From: Desulfitobacterium hafniense DCB-2
GTDB taxonomy: Bacteria > Bacillota > Desulfitobacteriia > Desulfitobacteriales > Desulfitobacteriaceae
DNA: 64,000 nt
Direction: 5' to 3'
Assembly: GCF_000021925.1 (NCBI RefSeq)
Contig: NC_011830.1
Location: 2,256,501-2,320,500 of the forward strand
The first letter of the stretch is position 1. Every line of letters starts with the position of its first letter. Below, in pieces: positions 35,964 to 44,724 of this stretch. A program made the position numbers and the translations under genes. The notes under the pieces are model-generated. The model was not told the origin of the DNA and searched no databases. It saw only the letters and a program-made list of their open reading frames with translations.

Positions 35964-36941
35964 TTACAACGCCGGGAAATGATGGCTCTGTTTACGCCAT
36001 TCGGCAGGAGATACACCAGTGGATTTCGCAAAGGCCTGGCTGAAGCCGCGCATACTTTTATAGCCTATTTGCGCTGCGATTTGCTCAAGAGGCAAATCTT
36101 CTTTCATAAGTTCGATAGCCCTCTCGGTTCTTATCTGACGTAAATACTCATAAACCGTCGTCTTAAACACCTTCTTAAAGCCGGCCTTCAGCTTGAACTC
36201 GTTGAGGGCGACCATGCGTGAAAGTTCGGCAATGGAGGGCGGATTGTTGAGCTGTTTTCTCAAGATAGCAGGAACGCTGCGTATCTGCTGCATATCGAAC
36301 TTGTTCAGCTTAACATGGGGCTGAGCGGATTCCGAATCACAAAGGGCGATCAGATGGGCGGCAATAGCATAAACCCTGCTTTTCGTAAACAGCCTTTTGG
36401 CGGTTTCTTTATAAGAGCAATGCAGAATTTCCGCAAGAATGGGGTAAAGGTCGTGCATGAAGGTTTGTTCGTCAAAGCTCTGAATTGTGTTCAGAACATC
36501 GAAATAATGATTGGCGCCGGTAGTGTCGGAACAAGTCTGAAAGAACTCTGGAAATAAAAAGATATTAACCGCGTGCAATGCCTTATCGGCTCTGCATACG
36601 CCATGGGTAATGCCGTCCGAAGGGAGGGAGCGGGTGGTCCGCCATGACTGAATGGCGGAGGCCTGCCCGTTGCTCATAGTGTCCCGGAAACTGTCGGTTT
36701 CAATATAGGCCATGCCGATATAGGCGTTTTCGTCCTGCACATAGGACATATCAATATCTTGCTTAGTTTGGGCATTGGTAATCCAGACTTGGAATCCCTC
36801 CTGCCCCTGGTACAATTCAAAGCTGCCTTCGCCAATCTCCGGCGGCAGTGTGTAGCAGATATAGCCGGCTCCCGCCGTTTTTTTCAAGCCGAAGGTTTGC
36901 TCTATATGGTCCATATAGTGATTGATGCCCCGAATCTCCAC
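35964..36941 (-). CDS. AraC-family regulator, PchR/YbtA-like
   Basis: The C-terminal 100 residues hold the double helix-turn-helix of AraC (PSIAELSRMVALNEFKLKAGFKKVF, then LEQIAAQIGYKSMRGFSQAFAKSTGVSP). The N-terminal sensor part is of the PchR/YbtA sort that detects iron chelates. GGGAGG is 9 nt before GTG 36941; an ATG at 36998 is in frame but poorly served. It is divergent from two YbtP/YbtQ-like transporters, which supports iron-chelate-dependent activation. Confidence 0.85.
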   Translation of the reverse strand: MEIRGINHYMDHIEQTFGLKKTAGAGYICYTLPPEIGEGSFELYQGQEGFQVWITNAQTKQDIDMSYVQDENAYIGMAYIETDSFRDTMSNGQASAIQSWRTTRSLPSDGITHGVCRADKALHAVNIFLFPEFFQTCSDTTGANHYFDVLNTIQSFDEQTFMHDLYPILAEILHCSYKETAKRLFTKSRVYAIAAHLIALCDSESAQPHVKLNKFDMQQIRSVPAILRKQLNNPPSIAELSRMVALNEFKLKAGFKKVFKTTVYEYLRQIRTERAIELMKEDLPLEQIAAQIGYKSMRGFSQAFAKSTGVSPAEWRKQSHHFPAL

Positions 36942-37128
36942 GGCAATTTGCCTCCCTTCTATAATAAAGTGAAACGAAAAGGAGCTTTTTCCGAACATAC
37001 GGGAGTCATTGCCCCCATTTCATTGAAAACCATGGCCTGCTCCTCTATACTCGAATTGAGTTAGATGAAGCTAACTATAGTTTATACGAATCTGCTTAGA
37101 AATTCAATGAATAGAGGAGTGATGTATA

Positions 37129-38922
37129 ATGTCTGATTCAACAAACAAAAAAACCGGCGATATCCGCTGGTTATTGCAGCTGGCTGAAACAAAGAAAGCC
37201 AACTTGCTCCTGGCCTGTTTGCTTTCCGTCTTCAGTGCGGCGCTGTCCTTTGCACCGTATGTTTGCGTGTATTTTATTCTTAGAGTCATCCTGGAAAACA
37301 GCGGAAACCTTGCAGGAATATCCTTCAGCTCCGTGGGCATTTACGCCTGGGTGGCACTGGGAACAGTCATCCTGGGACTTTTGTTTTCTTTCCTTTCGTC
37401 GGTTCTTTCCCATGGAGCCGCCTATAAAATCCTGTTTGAGCTGCGTATGAAATTTGCAGGGCACATTTCCCAGCTGCCCATGGGCTTTCATACCAGCAAT
37501 TCGACGGGAAAGCTGCGTAAGCTGATGGATGAAAATGTGGAGAAGCTCGAACTCTTTATCGCCCACCAGCTCCCGGATGCAGTGGGTTCCTTAGCTTCTC
37601 CGGTCGTAATGCTGGTCGTATTATTCCTGTTCGACTGGAGAATGGGGCTGGCCTGCCTTGTACCCATCGTGCTGAGCTTTATGGCCCAGGCCGGCAGCTT
37701 AGCCAACCCCGAATCAAAAGAATTTATGGAGAGCTTCCAGGATTTGCAGGATAAAATGAACAGCTCGGCTGTGGAATATGTGCGGGGAATTTATGTGGTC
37801 AAGGCCTTCAATCAAACGGTGTTTTCTTTCCGCAAATTCCACGATACCATCCTGGCCTATAAGGACAGCGCCATCCGCTATACCCACTCGGTAAAAAACT
37901 CCTATTGCGCTTTCCTCGTCCTGCTCAATTCGGTGTTTCTGTTTCTGCTGCCGGTAGGAATCCTGATTGGCAGCCGCGCCGCCGATTACCAGGCCTTTGC
38001 CATAGCTTTCCTGTTCTACCTGATTTTCAGCATGGGCATTGCCGGGCCGGTGTCAAAGCTGATGTATGTGTTCGTGCAGGGTTTTATGGTATCGTCGAGC
38101 ATCAAGCGGGTGCGGGGCGTATTTGATACGCCGGTACTCAGCGTTGGGGTGAATCGGGAAAAACCCCGGGGGAACGGCATTTCCTTTGAGCATGTTTTCT
38201 TCTCCTATAACAAAGACGATGCAAAGGGGACCCTCCATGATATCAGCTTCACGGCGGAGCCGGGGCAGGTGACGGCGCTGGTGGGGCCTTCGGGCAGCGG
38301 AAAAAGCACCATTGCTCAGCTTATCCCCCGGTTTTGGGATATTGACAGCGGCCAAATCGCTATAGGCGGCGTCAATATCACCGATATAGCCCTTGACGAC
38401 CTGATGCAATCGGTCAGCTTTGTTTTTCAGGACGTCTTCCTTTTCCAGAAAAGTATTCTGGAAAACATTAAGATCGGCAATGAAACCGCCAGCGATGAGG
38501 ATGCTGTGTGGGCGGCAAAGGCCGCCATGTGCCACGAATTTATCGAGCGCCTGCCGGATGGATACCATTCCGTATTGGGCAGCAAAGGCACTTACCTTTC
38601 GGGCGGGGAGCGCCAGCGCGTCGTCATCGCGCGGGCTATTTTGAAGAATGCTCCCATTGTCATACTGGATGAAGCCACCGCCTTTGCTGACCCGGAAAAT
38701 GAACAGAAAATCCAGCTGGCTCTGGAAAAGCTGATGAAGCATAAAACCGTCATTGTCATCGCTCACCGCCTGTCCACCATCAAAAACGCCGATAAGATCA
38801 TCGTCGTGGACGAGGGGCGGATCGCCGAACAAGGCACCCATGAGGAACTGATCCGATATGGCGCCAAGTACGGGCACATGTGGGACGTTTACAGCAAAGC
38901 CCTTAACTGGAAGCTGGCCTAA
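37129..38922 (+). CDS. ABC half-transporter, YbtP-like
   Basis: 597 residues: six membrane helices (about 25-320), then an ATPase domain with GPSGSGKST, the signature YLSGGERQR and VILDEATAF. Type IV exporter fold. The YbtP/IrtA-like subfamily imports iron-siderophore complexes despite this fold. It is 12 bp from a second half-transporter; heterodimer assumed. AGAGGAG precedes the ATG. Confidence 0.88.
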   Translation: MSDSTNKKTGDIRWLLQLAETKKANLLLACLLSVFSAALSFAPYVCVYFILRVILENSGNLAGISFSSVGIYAWVALGTVILGLLFSFLSSVLSHGAAYKILFELRMKFAGHISQLPMGFHTSNSTGKLRKLMDENVEKLELFIAHQLPDAVGSLASPVVMLVVLFLFDWRMGLACLVPIVLSFMAQAGSLANPESKEFMESFQDLQDKMNSSAVEYVRGIYVVKAFNQTVFSFRKFHDTILAYKDSAIRYTHSVKNSYCAFLVLLNSVFLFLLPVGILIGSRAADYQAFAIAFLFYLIFSMGIAGPVSKLMYVFVQGFMVSSSIKRVRGVFDTPVLSVGVNREKPRGNGISFEHVFFSYNKDDAKGTLHDISFTAEPGQVTALVGPSGSGKSTIAQLIPRFWDIDSGQIAIGGVNITDIALDDLMQSVSFVFQDVFLFQKSILENIKIGNETASDEDAVWAAKAAMCHEFIERLPDGYHSVLGSKGTYLSGGERQRVVIARAILKNAPIVILDEATAFADPENEQKIQLALEKLMKHKTVIVIAHRLSTIKNADKIIVVDEGRIAEQGTHEELIRYGAKYGHMWDVYSKALNWKLA

Positions 38923-38934
38923 GGAGGGAATCAC

Positions 38935-40671
38935 ATGCTAAAAAAATTGCTTGCGCTGACGGATAAATCCCATAAAGAACTGAAAAAATCCATCCTGGCC
39001 TCGTTTCTCGCCCAGCTCAGCCTGTCATTGCCGGTCATGATCCTGATGATGACCTTTATCGAGATTCTGCAGCCCTTCTGGGGAGGGGAAGTGGAGTGGC
39101 CCAAGCTTTGGATTCTCGCCGCTGCTTCGGTGGTGGTTGTGGTGCTGGCTTTCATAGCCCATCGCTATGAATATGGGAAAACCTATGTGACCGCCTATGA
39201 AGCCGCCGAAGAAAAGCGCACCGGCCTTGCCGAGCATTTGCGGAAACTGCCCCTTTCCTATTTTGGCAAAAAAGATCTGACCGAAATCACCGTCAATATG
39301 ATGAGCGACTGCGGCACCATCGAACAGAGCTTTTCCTCCATCATCCCCGCCTTTGGCGGAACCCTGATCAACTTGCTGTTCACCTGTGTGCTGCTGGCCG
39401 TTTTCGATTGGCGCATGGCCCTGGCTATTTTTATCAGCGTTCCCGTATCCTTCGGCTTTTTATTGCTTTGCCGGACCATGCATGACCGCATCGGGCGGGC
39501 TCATCTGCAGAGCAAGCTGGACGCCTCCGAACAGATGCAGGAATATCTGGAGGGTATTAAGGTCATTAAAGCCTTTGGTTTGGGTGGCGACAAATTTAAA
39601 AGCCTGGAAGAAGCTTACCGCCAACTGATGAAGATCAGCACAAAGACGGAAACGGTCAACGGCGCCCTAACCACCATCTCCATGATGATGCTGCGCTTTA
39701 GTATCCCGCTCACCATCTTCGTAGGGCTGAGCCTGGTCACGGCGGGGAGCTTGGATCTCCTTTACTTCCTCCTGTTCCTTATTTTCTCCAGCCGCATCTA
39801 CACCAGCCTTTCCACCCCCTTGGCTTTATGGGGGGACTTGCTCTACTCCTTGCTTGCTATCAAACGGCTGCATGAGGTCTACGAAGAAACACCCATGGGG
39901 GGAAGTGATGGGGTGGTCTTGCAGCATTATACCATTGAGTTTGATCATGTCAGCTTCGGCTATCAGGAAGAAGCGGTGATCAAAGACATTAGCTTCTCCA
40001 TTCCCCAGGGCAAGGTCACGGCGCTGGTGGGCCCTTCCGGCAGCGGGAAAAGCACCCTATCCAAGCTGATTGCCCGGTTTTGGAATGTGGACGCCGGCAG
40101 CATCCGCATTGACGGCACGGATATCCGCAAAATCGACCCGGAACGCCTGCTGACCTGGATATCCTTTGTGTTTCAGGATGTGGTTCTGTTCAATGATACC
40201 ATCTACAACAATATTGCCATCGGCAAAAGCGGAGCAACCCGGGAGGAGGTTGAGGAAGCGGCCCGCCGCGCCAACTGCCATGATTTTGTCTCCCGGCTGC
40301 CTGAGGGGTACGATACCCTGGTCGGTGAAAACGGCAGCACTCTGTCGGGCGGGGAGCGGCAGCGCATTTCCATTGCCCGGGCCCTGCTCAAGGATGCCCC
40401 CATCATCCTGCTGGATGAAGCCACCGCTTCTCTCGATCCGGAAAATGAACTGGAGATCCAGGAAGCCCTCTCCCAGCTGATCAAGGACAAAACCGTGGTG
40501 GTCATCGCCCACAGGCTGCGCACCATAGCCGGGGCGGACAACATTGTGGTGCTGGAGAACGGGCGGATCGCCGAGCAGGGCTCCGGGCCGGAGCTCTTGC
40601 GGGCAGGGGGGCTTTATGCAAAGTTGTTCGGCATCCAGCAGGAAACAGCCGGATGGGCAGTCGAAGCGTGA
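38935..40671 (+). CDS. ABC half-transporter, YbtQ-like
   Basis: 578 residues, fused membrane and ATPase domains. Walker A GPSGSGKST is near 365, the signature TLSGGERQR near 470 and Walker B IILLDEATASLD. Partner of the preceding protein. Both sites look competent for ATP hydrolysis. AAGGAGG is right upstream. The gene order AraC / ABC / ABC matches siderophore uptake cassettes, but no biosynthesis or TonB genes are expected in this cell type. Confidence 0.88.
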   Translation: MLKKLLALTDKSHKELKKSILASFLAQLSLSLPVMILMMTFIEILQPFWGGEVEWPKLWILAAASVVVVVLAFIAHRYEYGKTYVTAYEAAEEKRTGLAEHLRKLPLSYFGKKDLTEITVNMMSDCGTIEQSFSSIIPAFGGTLINLLFTCVLLAVFDWRMALAIFISVPVSFGFLLLCRTMHDRIGRAHLQSKLDASEQMQEYLEGIKVIKAFGLGGDKFKSLEEAYRQLMKISTKTETVNGALTTISMMMLRFSIPLTIFVGLSLVTAGSLDLLYFLLFLIFSSRIYTSLSTPLALWGDLLYSLLAIKRLHEVYEETPMGGSDGVVLQHYTIEFDHVSFGYQEEAVIKDISFSIPQGKVTALVGPSGSGKSTLSKLIARFWNVDAGSIRIDGTDIRKIDPERLLTWISFVFQDVVLFNDTIYNNIAIGKSGATREEVEEAARRANCHDFVSRLPEGYDTLVGENGSTLSGGERQRISIARALLKDAPIILLDEATASLDPENELEIQEALSQLIKDKTVVVIAHRLRTIAGADNIVVLENGRIAEQGSGPELLRAGGLYAKLFGIQQETAGWAVEA

Positions 40672-40715
40672 CGAAGGTTTGAGAAATAAACTACCTGCCG
40701 AAAGGGGAGCTTTTA

Positions 40716-41969
40716 ATGGAAAATCCGGAAATAAAGAAAAGCCCTATCAAGCCCGGATTTTGGGCGGCTTTGGTCCTGACTTTCCTGGTTGCGATGCTGC
40801 TGACCATCATCCTGGAAAACAGATGGTATTCTTACGCCGTGACAGGAGGTGTGGCTTCCGCTCTGCTCACAATACGGATCAAGCTGTCTCCCCAAGGGCT
40901 TCGATATGGGGCAGTGTGGCTCCTCTGCCTCTGCCTGCTTGCCCTGTCCGTTGCTTTCGGGCGCAGCGCCTTATCCGTATCGTTAACCGGCGACCTGTTT
41001 AACAAAGGCTTTCGCGCCATCAACCATGTCTATGCCCGAAGCCATGGCAGTGCGATTTTTCATGATACCATGCTGAACGGACAGCGCGAACCCTATGATT
41101 TCGAAAGCTGGCAAGCCCCCCAAGGCTACCGGAACAGCAAAATATCCCTCAGCAACTCCAGCGGGTACTTGTTGACCAGGGATAACGGCAATCATAAAAA
41201 GGTCATCTATCAGCTCCATGGCGGGGGATATATCGGCGTGTTCAACAAGATATACAACGACAGGGCCCTCCAGTACTCCTCGTGCTATGACGGTGCCGAT
41301 GTGTTTTCCCTGGATTACAGGACAGCCCCCGACCATCTTTATCCCGCCGCCTTGGAAGATGCCCTGGAAGGATACCAATGGCTGCTGGAACAAGGATACC
41401 CGGCAGACCAGATAATCCTGTGCGGGGATTCGGCGGGAGGAGGACTGGCCTTGGCCACAACCTTATATCTGCGTGATCATAATCAGGCTCTCCCTGAACT
41501 GCTGATTCTTTCTTCTCCTTGGGCCGATCTGGCCCAGACAGGAGAATCCTATTCAACCAATATTCAAAAGGACGCCTTTTTTGGACTGCCGGATGCTGAT
41601 ATGAAGCCACAATATCCTATTCCCATCCTGTACGCCGGTGACCATGATCTTCATGACCCGTACCTTTCCCCGGTTTATGCCGACTACGCCAATATGCCGC
41701 CCATGCTCATCCAGGCGGGAGGGGATGAAATACTTCTGAGCGACAGCCAAACAATCGCTGCCAAGGCGAAGGAAGCCGGCACAGAGGTGAAGTTTCTTAC
41801 CTACGAAGGAATGTACCATGCTTTTTACATTGTTACACCTCACTTCAGAGAAGGGAAAGACGCCTGGGCGGAAATCGAACGCTTTATCAGGGAGCACGCA
41901 TCATCTGGCCAATTCACCGAAAAGATAAAACTCCCGATCACCTTCACTCCTGAGAGAAGTACAGGATGA
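40716..41969 (+). CDS. Alpha/beta hydrolase, HSL-type esterase with membrane anchor
   Basis: 417 residues: two N-terminal hydrophobic segments (about 12-32 and 68-90) and an outside-facing or membrane-tethered hydrolase of the hormone-sensitive-lipase class. The oxyanion motif HGGGY is near 168, the nucleophile is S239 in GDSAGG, an acid is in the GGDEILL region and the histidine in MYHAF. It follows the ABC pair by 44 bp. Cleavage of an esterified siderophore or another ester is inferred. AAAGGGGAG precedes the ATG. I see nothing convincing in 41970-42265. Confidence 0.82.
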   Translation: MENPEIKKSPIKPGFWAALVLTFLVAMLLTIILENRWYSYAVTGGVASALLTIRIKLSPQGLRYGAVWLLCLCLLALSVAFGRSALSVSLTGDLFNKGFRAINHVYARSHGSAIFHDTMLNGQREPYDFESWQAPQGYRNSKISLSNSSGYLLTRDNGNHKKVIYQLHGGGYIGVFNKIYNDRALQYSSCYDGADVFSLDYRTAPDHLYPAALEDALEGYQWLLEQGYPADQIILCGDSAGGGLALATTLYLRDHNQALPELLILSSPWADLAQTGESYSTNIQKDAFFGLPDADMKPQYPIPILYAGDHDLHDPYLSPVYADYANMPPMLIQAGGDEILLSDSQTIAAKAKEAGTEVKFLTYEGMYHAFYIVTPHFREGKDAWAEIERFIREHASSGQFTEKIKLPITFTPERSTG

Positions 41970-42265
41970 GCGGATAATTTTACAAGGCTGACGTCAAGCT
42001 GAGGGCAGATGCCGCTATCCATTGAGGAATTATGGAGAAACCACACACTGCGTCTCATGGCAGCGTCGGTATACTTTTTTGAACGATGGTTGATAATTTG
42101 GAGCATTTCTTGCGGAATGTCCAAATGTCAGCCGTCTTTTTTGCTTATTTAAGGTGTATTGGTCTTGAATTTCTTTCCCAATGTTGCATAGGGCTGAAGG
42201 CTGATTTATGATTTATATAAGGTTTATTGGTTCGAACGATTAAACGAGATTAAGAAGGTGTCTCT

Positions 42266-42616
42266 ATGGACAAACACGAGCAGCTCCAGCTGATCAAAGA
42301 GGATTTCCTGAACTGTCAAAAACTCTTATTGGCTATTGGCGATGAAAACCGTCAGGCGATCCTGATGGTTTTGATGGAAACTACCTGCCAGACGGGCCTG
42401 CGTGTCGGTGAAATTACAGAGCAGGTCCATCTTTCCCGCCCTGCTGTTTCGCACCACCTGAAGATTTTGCGGGATGCGGGGATCATACTCATGCGGGAAG
42501 AAGGAGCGAAGAATTTTTACTATATCAATATGTCCGGTAAATTTGCATTGCTTAAGAACCTTGTCTTGCATATCGAAGATTTAATGCAAGAATTCTATTC
42601 AGGAAATGACGAATAA
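42266..42616 (+). CDS. ArsR-family regulator
   Basis: A 116-residue winged-helix repressor (GLRVGEITEQVHLSRPAVSHHLKILRDAGIILMREEGAKNFYY). The usual metal-binding CXC of ArsR/SmtB is absent, so the inducer may be non-metal. It is first of a run of four same-strand genes for flavoproteins, with 15 bp to the nitroreductase gene; likely autorepressor of the run. Confidence 0.9.
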   Translation: MDKHEQLQLIKEDFLNCQKLLLAIGDENRQAILMVLMETTCQTGLRVGEITEQVHLSRPAVSHHLKILRDAGIILMREEGAKNFYYINMSGKFALLKNLVLHIEDLMQEFYSGNDE

Positions 42617-42631
42617 TGGGGAGGTAATGTT

Positions 42632-43339
42632 ATGTGGAGTGCCATGGAGAAGAGAATATCCCGGAGAAAGTTTGCCAAAGAGCCCATTACCGATCAGGAG
42701 AAAGAGAAAATCATTGCGCTTATTGACGAATTCAATGCAGCCTCCGGCTTGGCTATGACATTCCTGGCGGACGGAAGCCACGCCTTTCAGAAGTTAAGCA
42801 AGAGCTATGGTTTATTTACCAATGTGCGTTCACTGATAGTGATGAAAGGGAAAAAAGAACTCCAGGACTTGAAGGAAAAGCTGGGTTATTATGGAGAGGA
42901 GCTAGTTCTTGCTATCACTGATTTAGGCTTGGGAACCTGCTGGGTCGGGGGCACCTTCGATAAAGACGAACTCATGGCAGATGACGGCGAGGAATTGGTC
43001 TGTGTTGTTTTAGTAGGGAGAGTGGCCGCTCCCTCTCTGACAGAAAAAATGGTGCGGTCAGCTACCCATAGAAAAGTAAAGGCCATGGCAGAACGAATCA
43101 TAAGCGATCAACCATTGCCTCAATGGACAGAAAACGGAATGAAAGCCGTACTGCTTGCCCCAAGTGCTAAAAACAGCCAAAAGGCAATGTTTAAGTATGA
43201 GAACAACAGTTTAAGCGCTGGAATTGCCGATGACTATGCCATGGATCTGGTTGATTTAGGGATTGCCAAGAAACATTTCGAGATCGGAGCAGGAGGAAAA
43301 TTTGAATTTGGCAACGGTGGTGTTTTCCACTTAAGTTAG
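42632..43339 (+). CDS. Nitroreductase-family protein, TM1586 type
   Basis: 235 residues, with the RISRRKFAKEPI start and DLGLGTCWVGGTFDK middle of the putative TM1586-type nitroreductases, which have a tandem-like fold in one chain. Probably binds FMN and reduces an electron-poor substrate. GGGGAGG is 7 nt before the ATG. In the same run as an ArsR regulator and two flavodoxin-like proteins. Confidence 0.85.
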   Translation: MWSAMEKRISRRKFAKEPITDQEKEKIIALIDEFNAASGLAMTFLADGSHAFQKLSKSYGLFTNVRSLIVMKGKKELQDLKEKLGYYGEELVLAITDLGLGTCWVGGTFDKDELMADDGEELVCVVLVGRVAAPSLTEKMVRSATHRKVKAMAERIISDQPLPQWTENGMKAVLLAPSAKNSQKAMFKYENNSLSAGIADDYAMDLVDLGIAKKHFEIGAGGKFEFGNGGVFHLS

Positions 43340-43422
43340 TATAATGAAGATAGATTCAAAGAAGATAGGTTAAATTGATTCACAGGATATAACTTAAAAA
43401 CAGTATGGGGCGGTGGAAGGCT

Positions 43423-43923
43423 ATGAGGTTGTTGATACATGATCTTGCTCAGGAAGAGCTGGATAAAATCAGACCCGGACTGGGCGGAGATACCAAAATC
43501 ATCGCCAATAACGGCAGAATCCGGCACTGTATCGGCTGCTTTGGCTGCTGGGTCAAGACACCGGGGGCCTGTGTGATCCGGGACGAGTATGGTGATATGG
43601 GAGCGGATTTGGGGCACAGCAGTGAGCTGATCATTATCAGCCAATGCTTCTACGGCGGATACAGCCCGTTTGTCAAAAATGTCTTGGATCGGAGCATCTC
43701 CTATATTCATCCTTATTTTGTAATAAGAAACGGGGAGATGCACCACAGGCCCCGTTATGAGCAGCCCTTGGATTTGAGCGTTTGGTTTTATGGTGAGATC
43801 ACGGAAAAAGAGCAACGGACGGCGGAGAAATTAGTTCGGGCCAATGCCGTTAATCTGAACTGTCAAAGGGTCAAGGTTTTTTTCATCCGGGAATTGGCCG
43901 AATTGGAGGGACAGTTATGCTGA
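43423..43923 (+). CDS. Flavodoxin-like protein with CxxC, lacks phosphate loop
   Basis: 166 residues. CIGCFGCW (near 37-44) and GGYSPFVKNVLDRSI are signatures of NADPH-dependent FMN reductase-like flavodoxins. The N-terminal GSP phosphate-binding loop normally found ahead of the cysteines is missing; the chain opens at MRLLIHD. GGAAGG precedes ATG 43423, with an upstream ATG at 43405 unsupported. It overlaps the next gene by 7 bp, which has the loop but no cysteines. The two may assemble. Confidence 0.78.
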   Translation: MRLLIHDLAQEELDKIRPGLGGDTKIIANNGRIRHCIGCFGCWVKTPGACVIRDEYGDMGADLGHSSELIIISQCFYGGYSPFVKNVLDRSISYIHPYFVIRNGEMHHRPRYEQPLDLSVWFYGEITEKEQRTAEKLVRANAVNLNCQRVKVFFIRELAELEGQLC

Positions 43924-44558
43924 AAATAGCCTTGATCAACGGGAGTCCCAAAGCCAAAAACAGTGCTTCAGAGGCTGTACTGCAGGCATTGCGGACTTTG
44001 GTGGAGGACAGTAAGATTACAGAATATGGTTTTCGCAAGCCCCAGCTGAGCCTTGAAGATCTGGAGCAGCTGGAAGAGCAGGATGTTTGGGTTTTGGCCT
44101 TCCCTCTATATGTGGACGGGATCCCTTCTCATCTGCTGAGCTGTTTGGCTCAGCTGGAGAATCACTTCAAAGCTAAAGCTCAGCCTGGGTCGGAGGTTGT
44201 GGTGTATTGTCTGGTGAACTGCGGTTTCTATGAGGGAGAGCAGTGCGGCCTGGCTTTGGAAATGGTGGAAAACTGGTGTGCGAGAGCAGGCCGGCAATGG
44301 GGGCAGGGCCTGGGCATCGGAGCGGGGGGAATGCTTCCGACGCTAAAGAATGTCCCGGCAGGGAGCGGGCCGAAGAAGAATCTGGGCAAAGCACTGCAAA
44401 CCCTGGCTGCGAATATTGTTCACCGTACCGGCGGGGCTCCTGTTTTTATTACGGCCAACTTTCCCAGGTTTGCCTATAAATTTGCGGCGGAAGCGGGCTG
44501 GCGGCAGATGGTTAAGGCCAATGGGCTGAAGAAGGAGGAGTTGTTTCGGCGGAGGTAG
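43917..44558 (+). CDS. Flavodoxin-like NAD(P)H-dependent oxidoreductase
   Basis: 213 residues. The FMN phosphate loop INGSPKAKNS is at 7-16, then AFPLYVDGIPSHLLSCL, a flavodoxin-fold strand, and NCGFYEG. It lacks the CxxCxxC found in its upstream partner. Translationally coupled to it by a 7-bp overlap. Likely redox partner in the ArsR-controlled run. The stop is followed by 174 bp up to the insertion sequence; that stretch contains three near-copies of TTCAGCTA/TTCAGTTA and a promoter-like pair. Confidence 0.82.
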   Translation: MLKIALINGSPKAKNSASEAVLQALRTLVEDSKITEYGFRKPQLSLEDLEQLEEQDVWVLAFPLYVDGIPSHLLSCLAQLENHFKAKAQPGSEVVVYCLVNCGFYEGEQCGLALEMVENWCARAGRQWGQGLGIGAGGMLPTLKNVPAGSGPKKNLGKALQTLAANIVHRTGGAPVFITANFPRFAYKFAAEAGWRQMVKANGLKKEELFRRR

Positions 44559-44690
44559 GCATGTTCAGGATGTAGAGGGGAAGAAGTGAATGCTTTGGCA
44601 GAGTTGAAAAACGACACTGGTGACGAATTTCAGCTAAGGGAACTTCAGTTAAAGAGAATTTCAGCTGAAGAGCCCGGCACGATGCGAAAC

Positions 44691-44719
44691 TTGATTTAAG
44701 GGCATAAAGCTGATAAACT
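44691..44719 (+). promoter_or_regulatory. Promoter-like pair left of the IS, probably ancestral trpS promoter
   Basis: TTGATT (44691-44696) and TAAACT (44714-44719) are 17 bp apart. If the IS and one target copy are removed, they precede the trpS T-box leader at the right distance. The start site would be at about the insertion point. Confidence 0.5.
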
Positions 44720-44724
44720 ATTTC

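Noticed and set aside
38053..38934. 293-codon minus-strand frame across an ABC transporter gene
   Set aside because: Antisense to a conserved ATPase domain with all motifs in the other strand.
41840..42124. 94-codon minus-strand frame after the esterase gene
   Set aside because: No ribosome site, no recognisable domain, and it overlaps the esterase 3' end.
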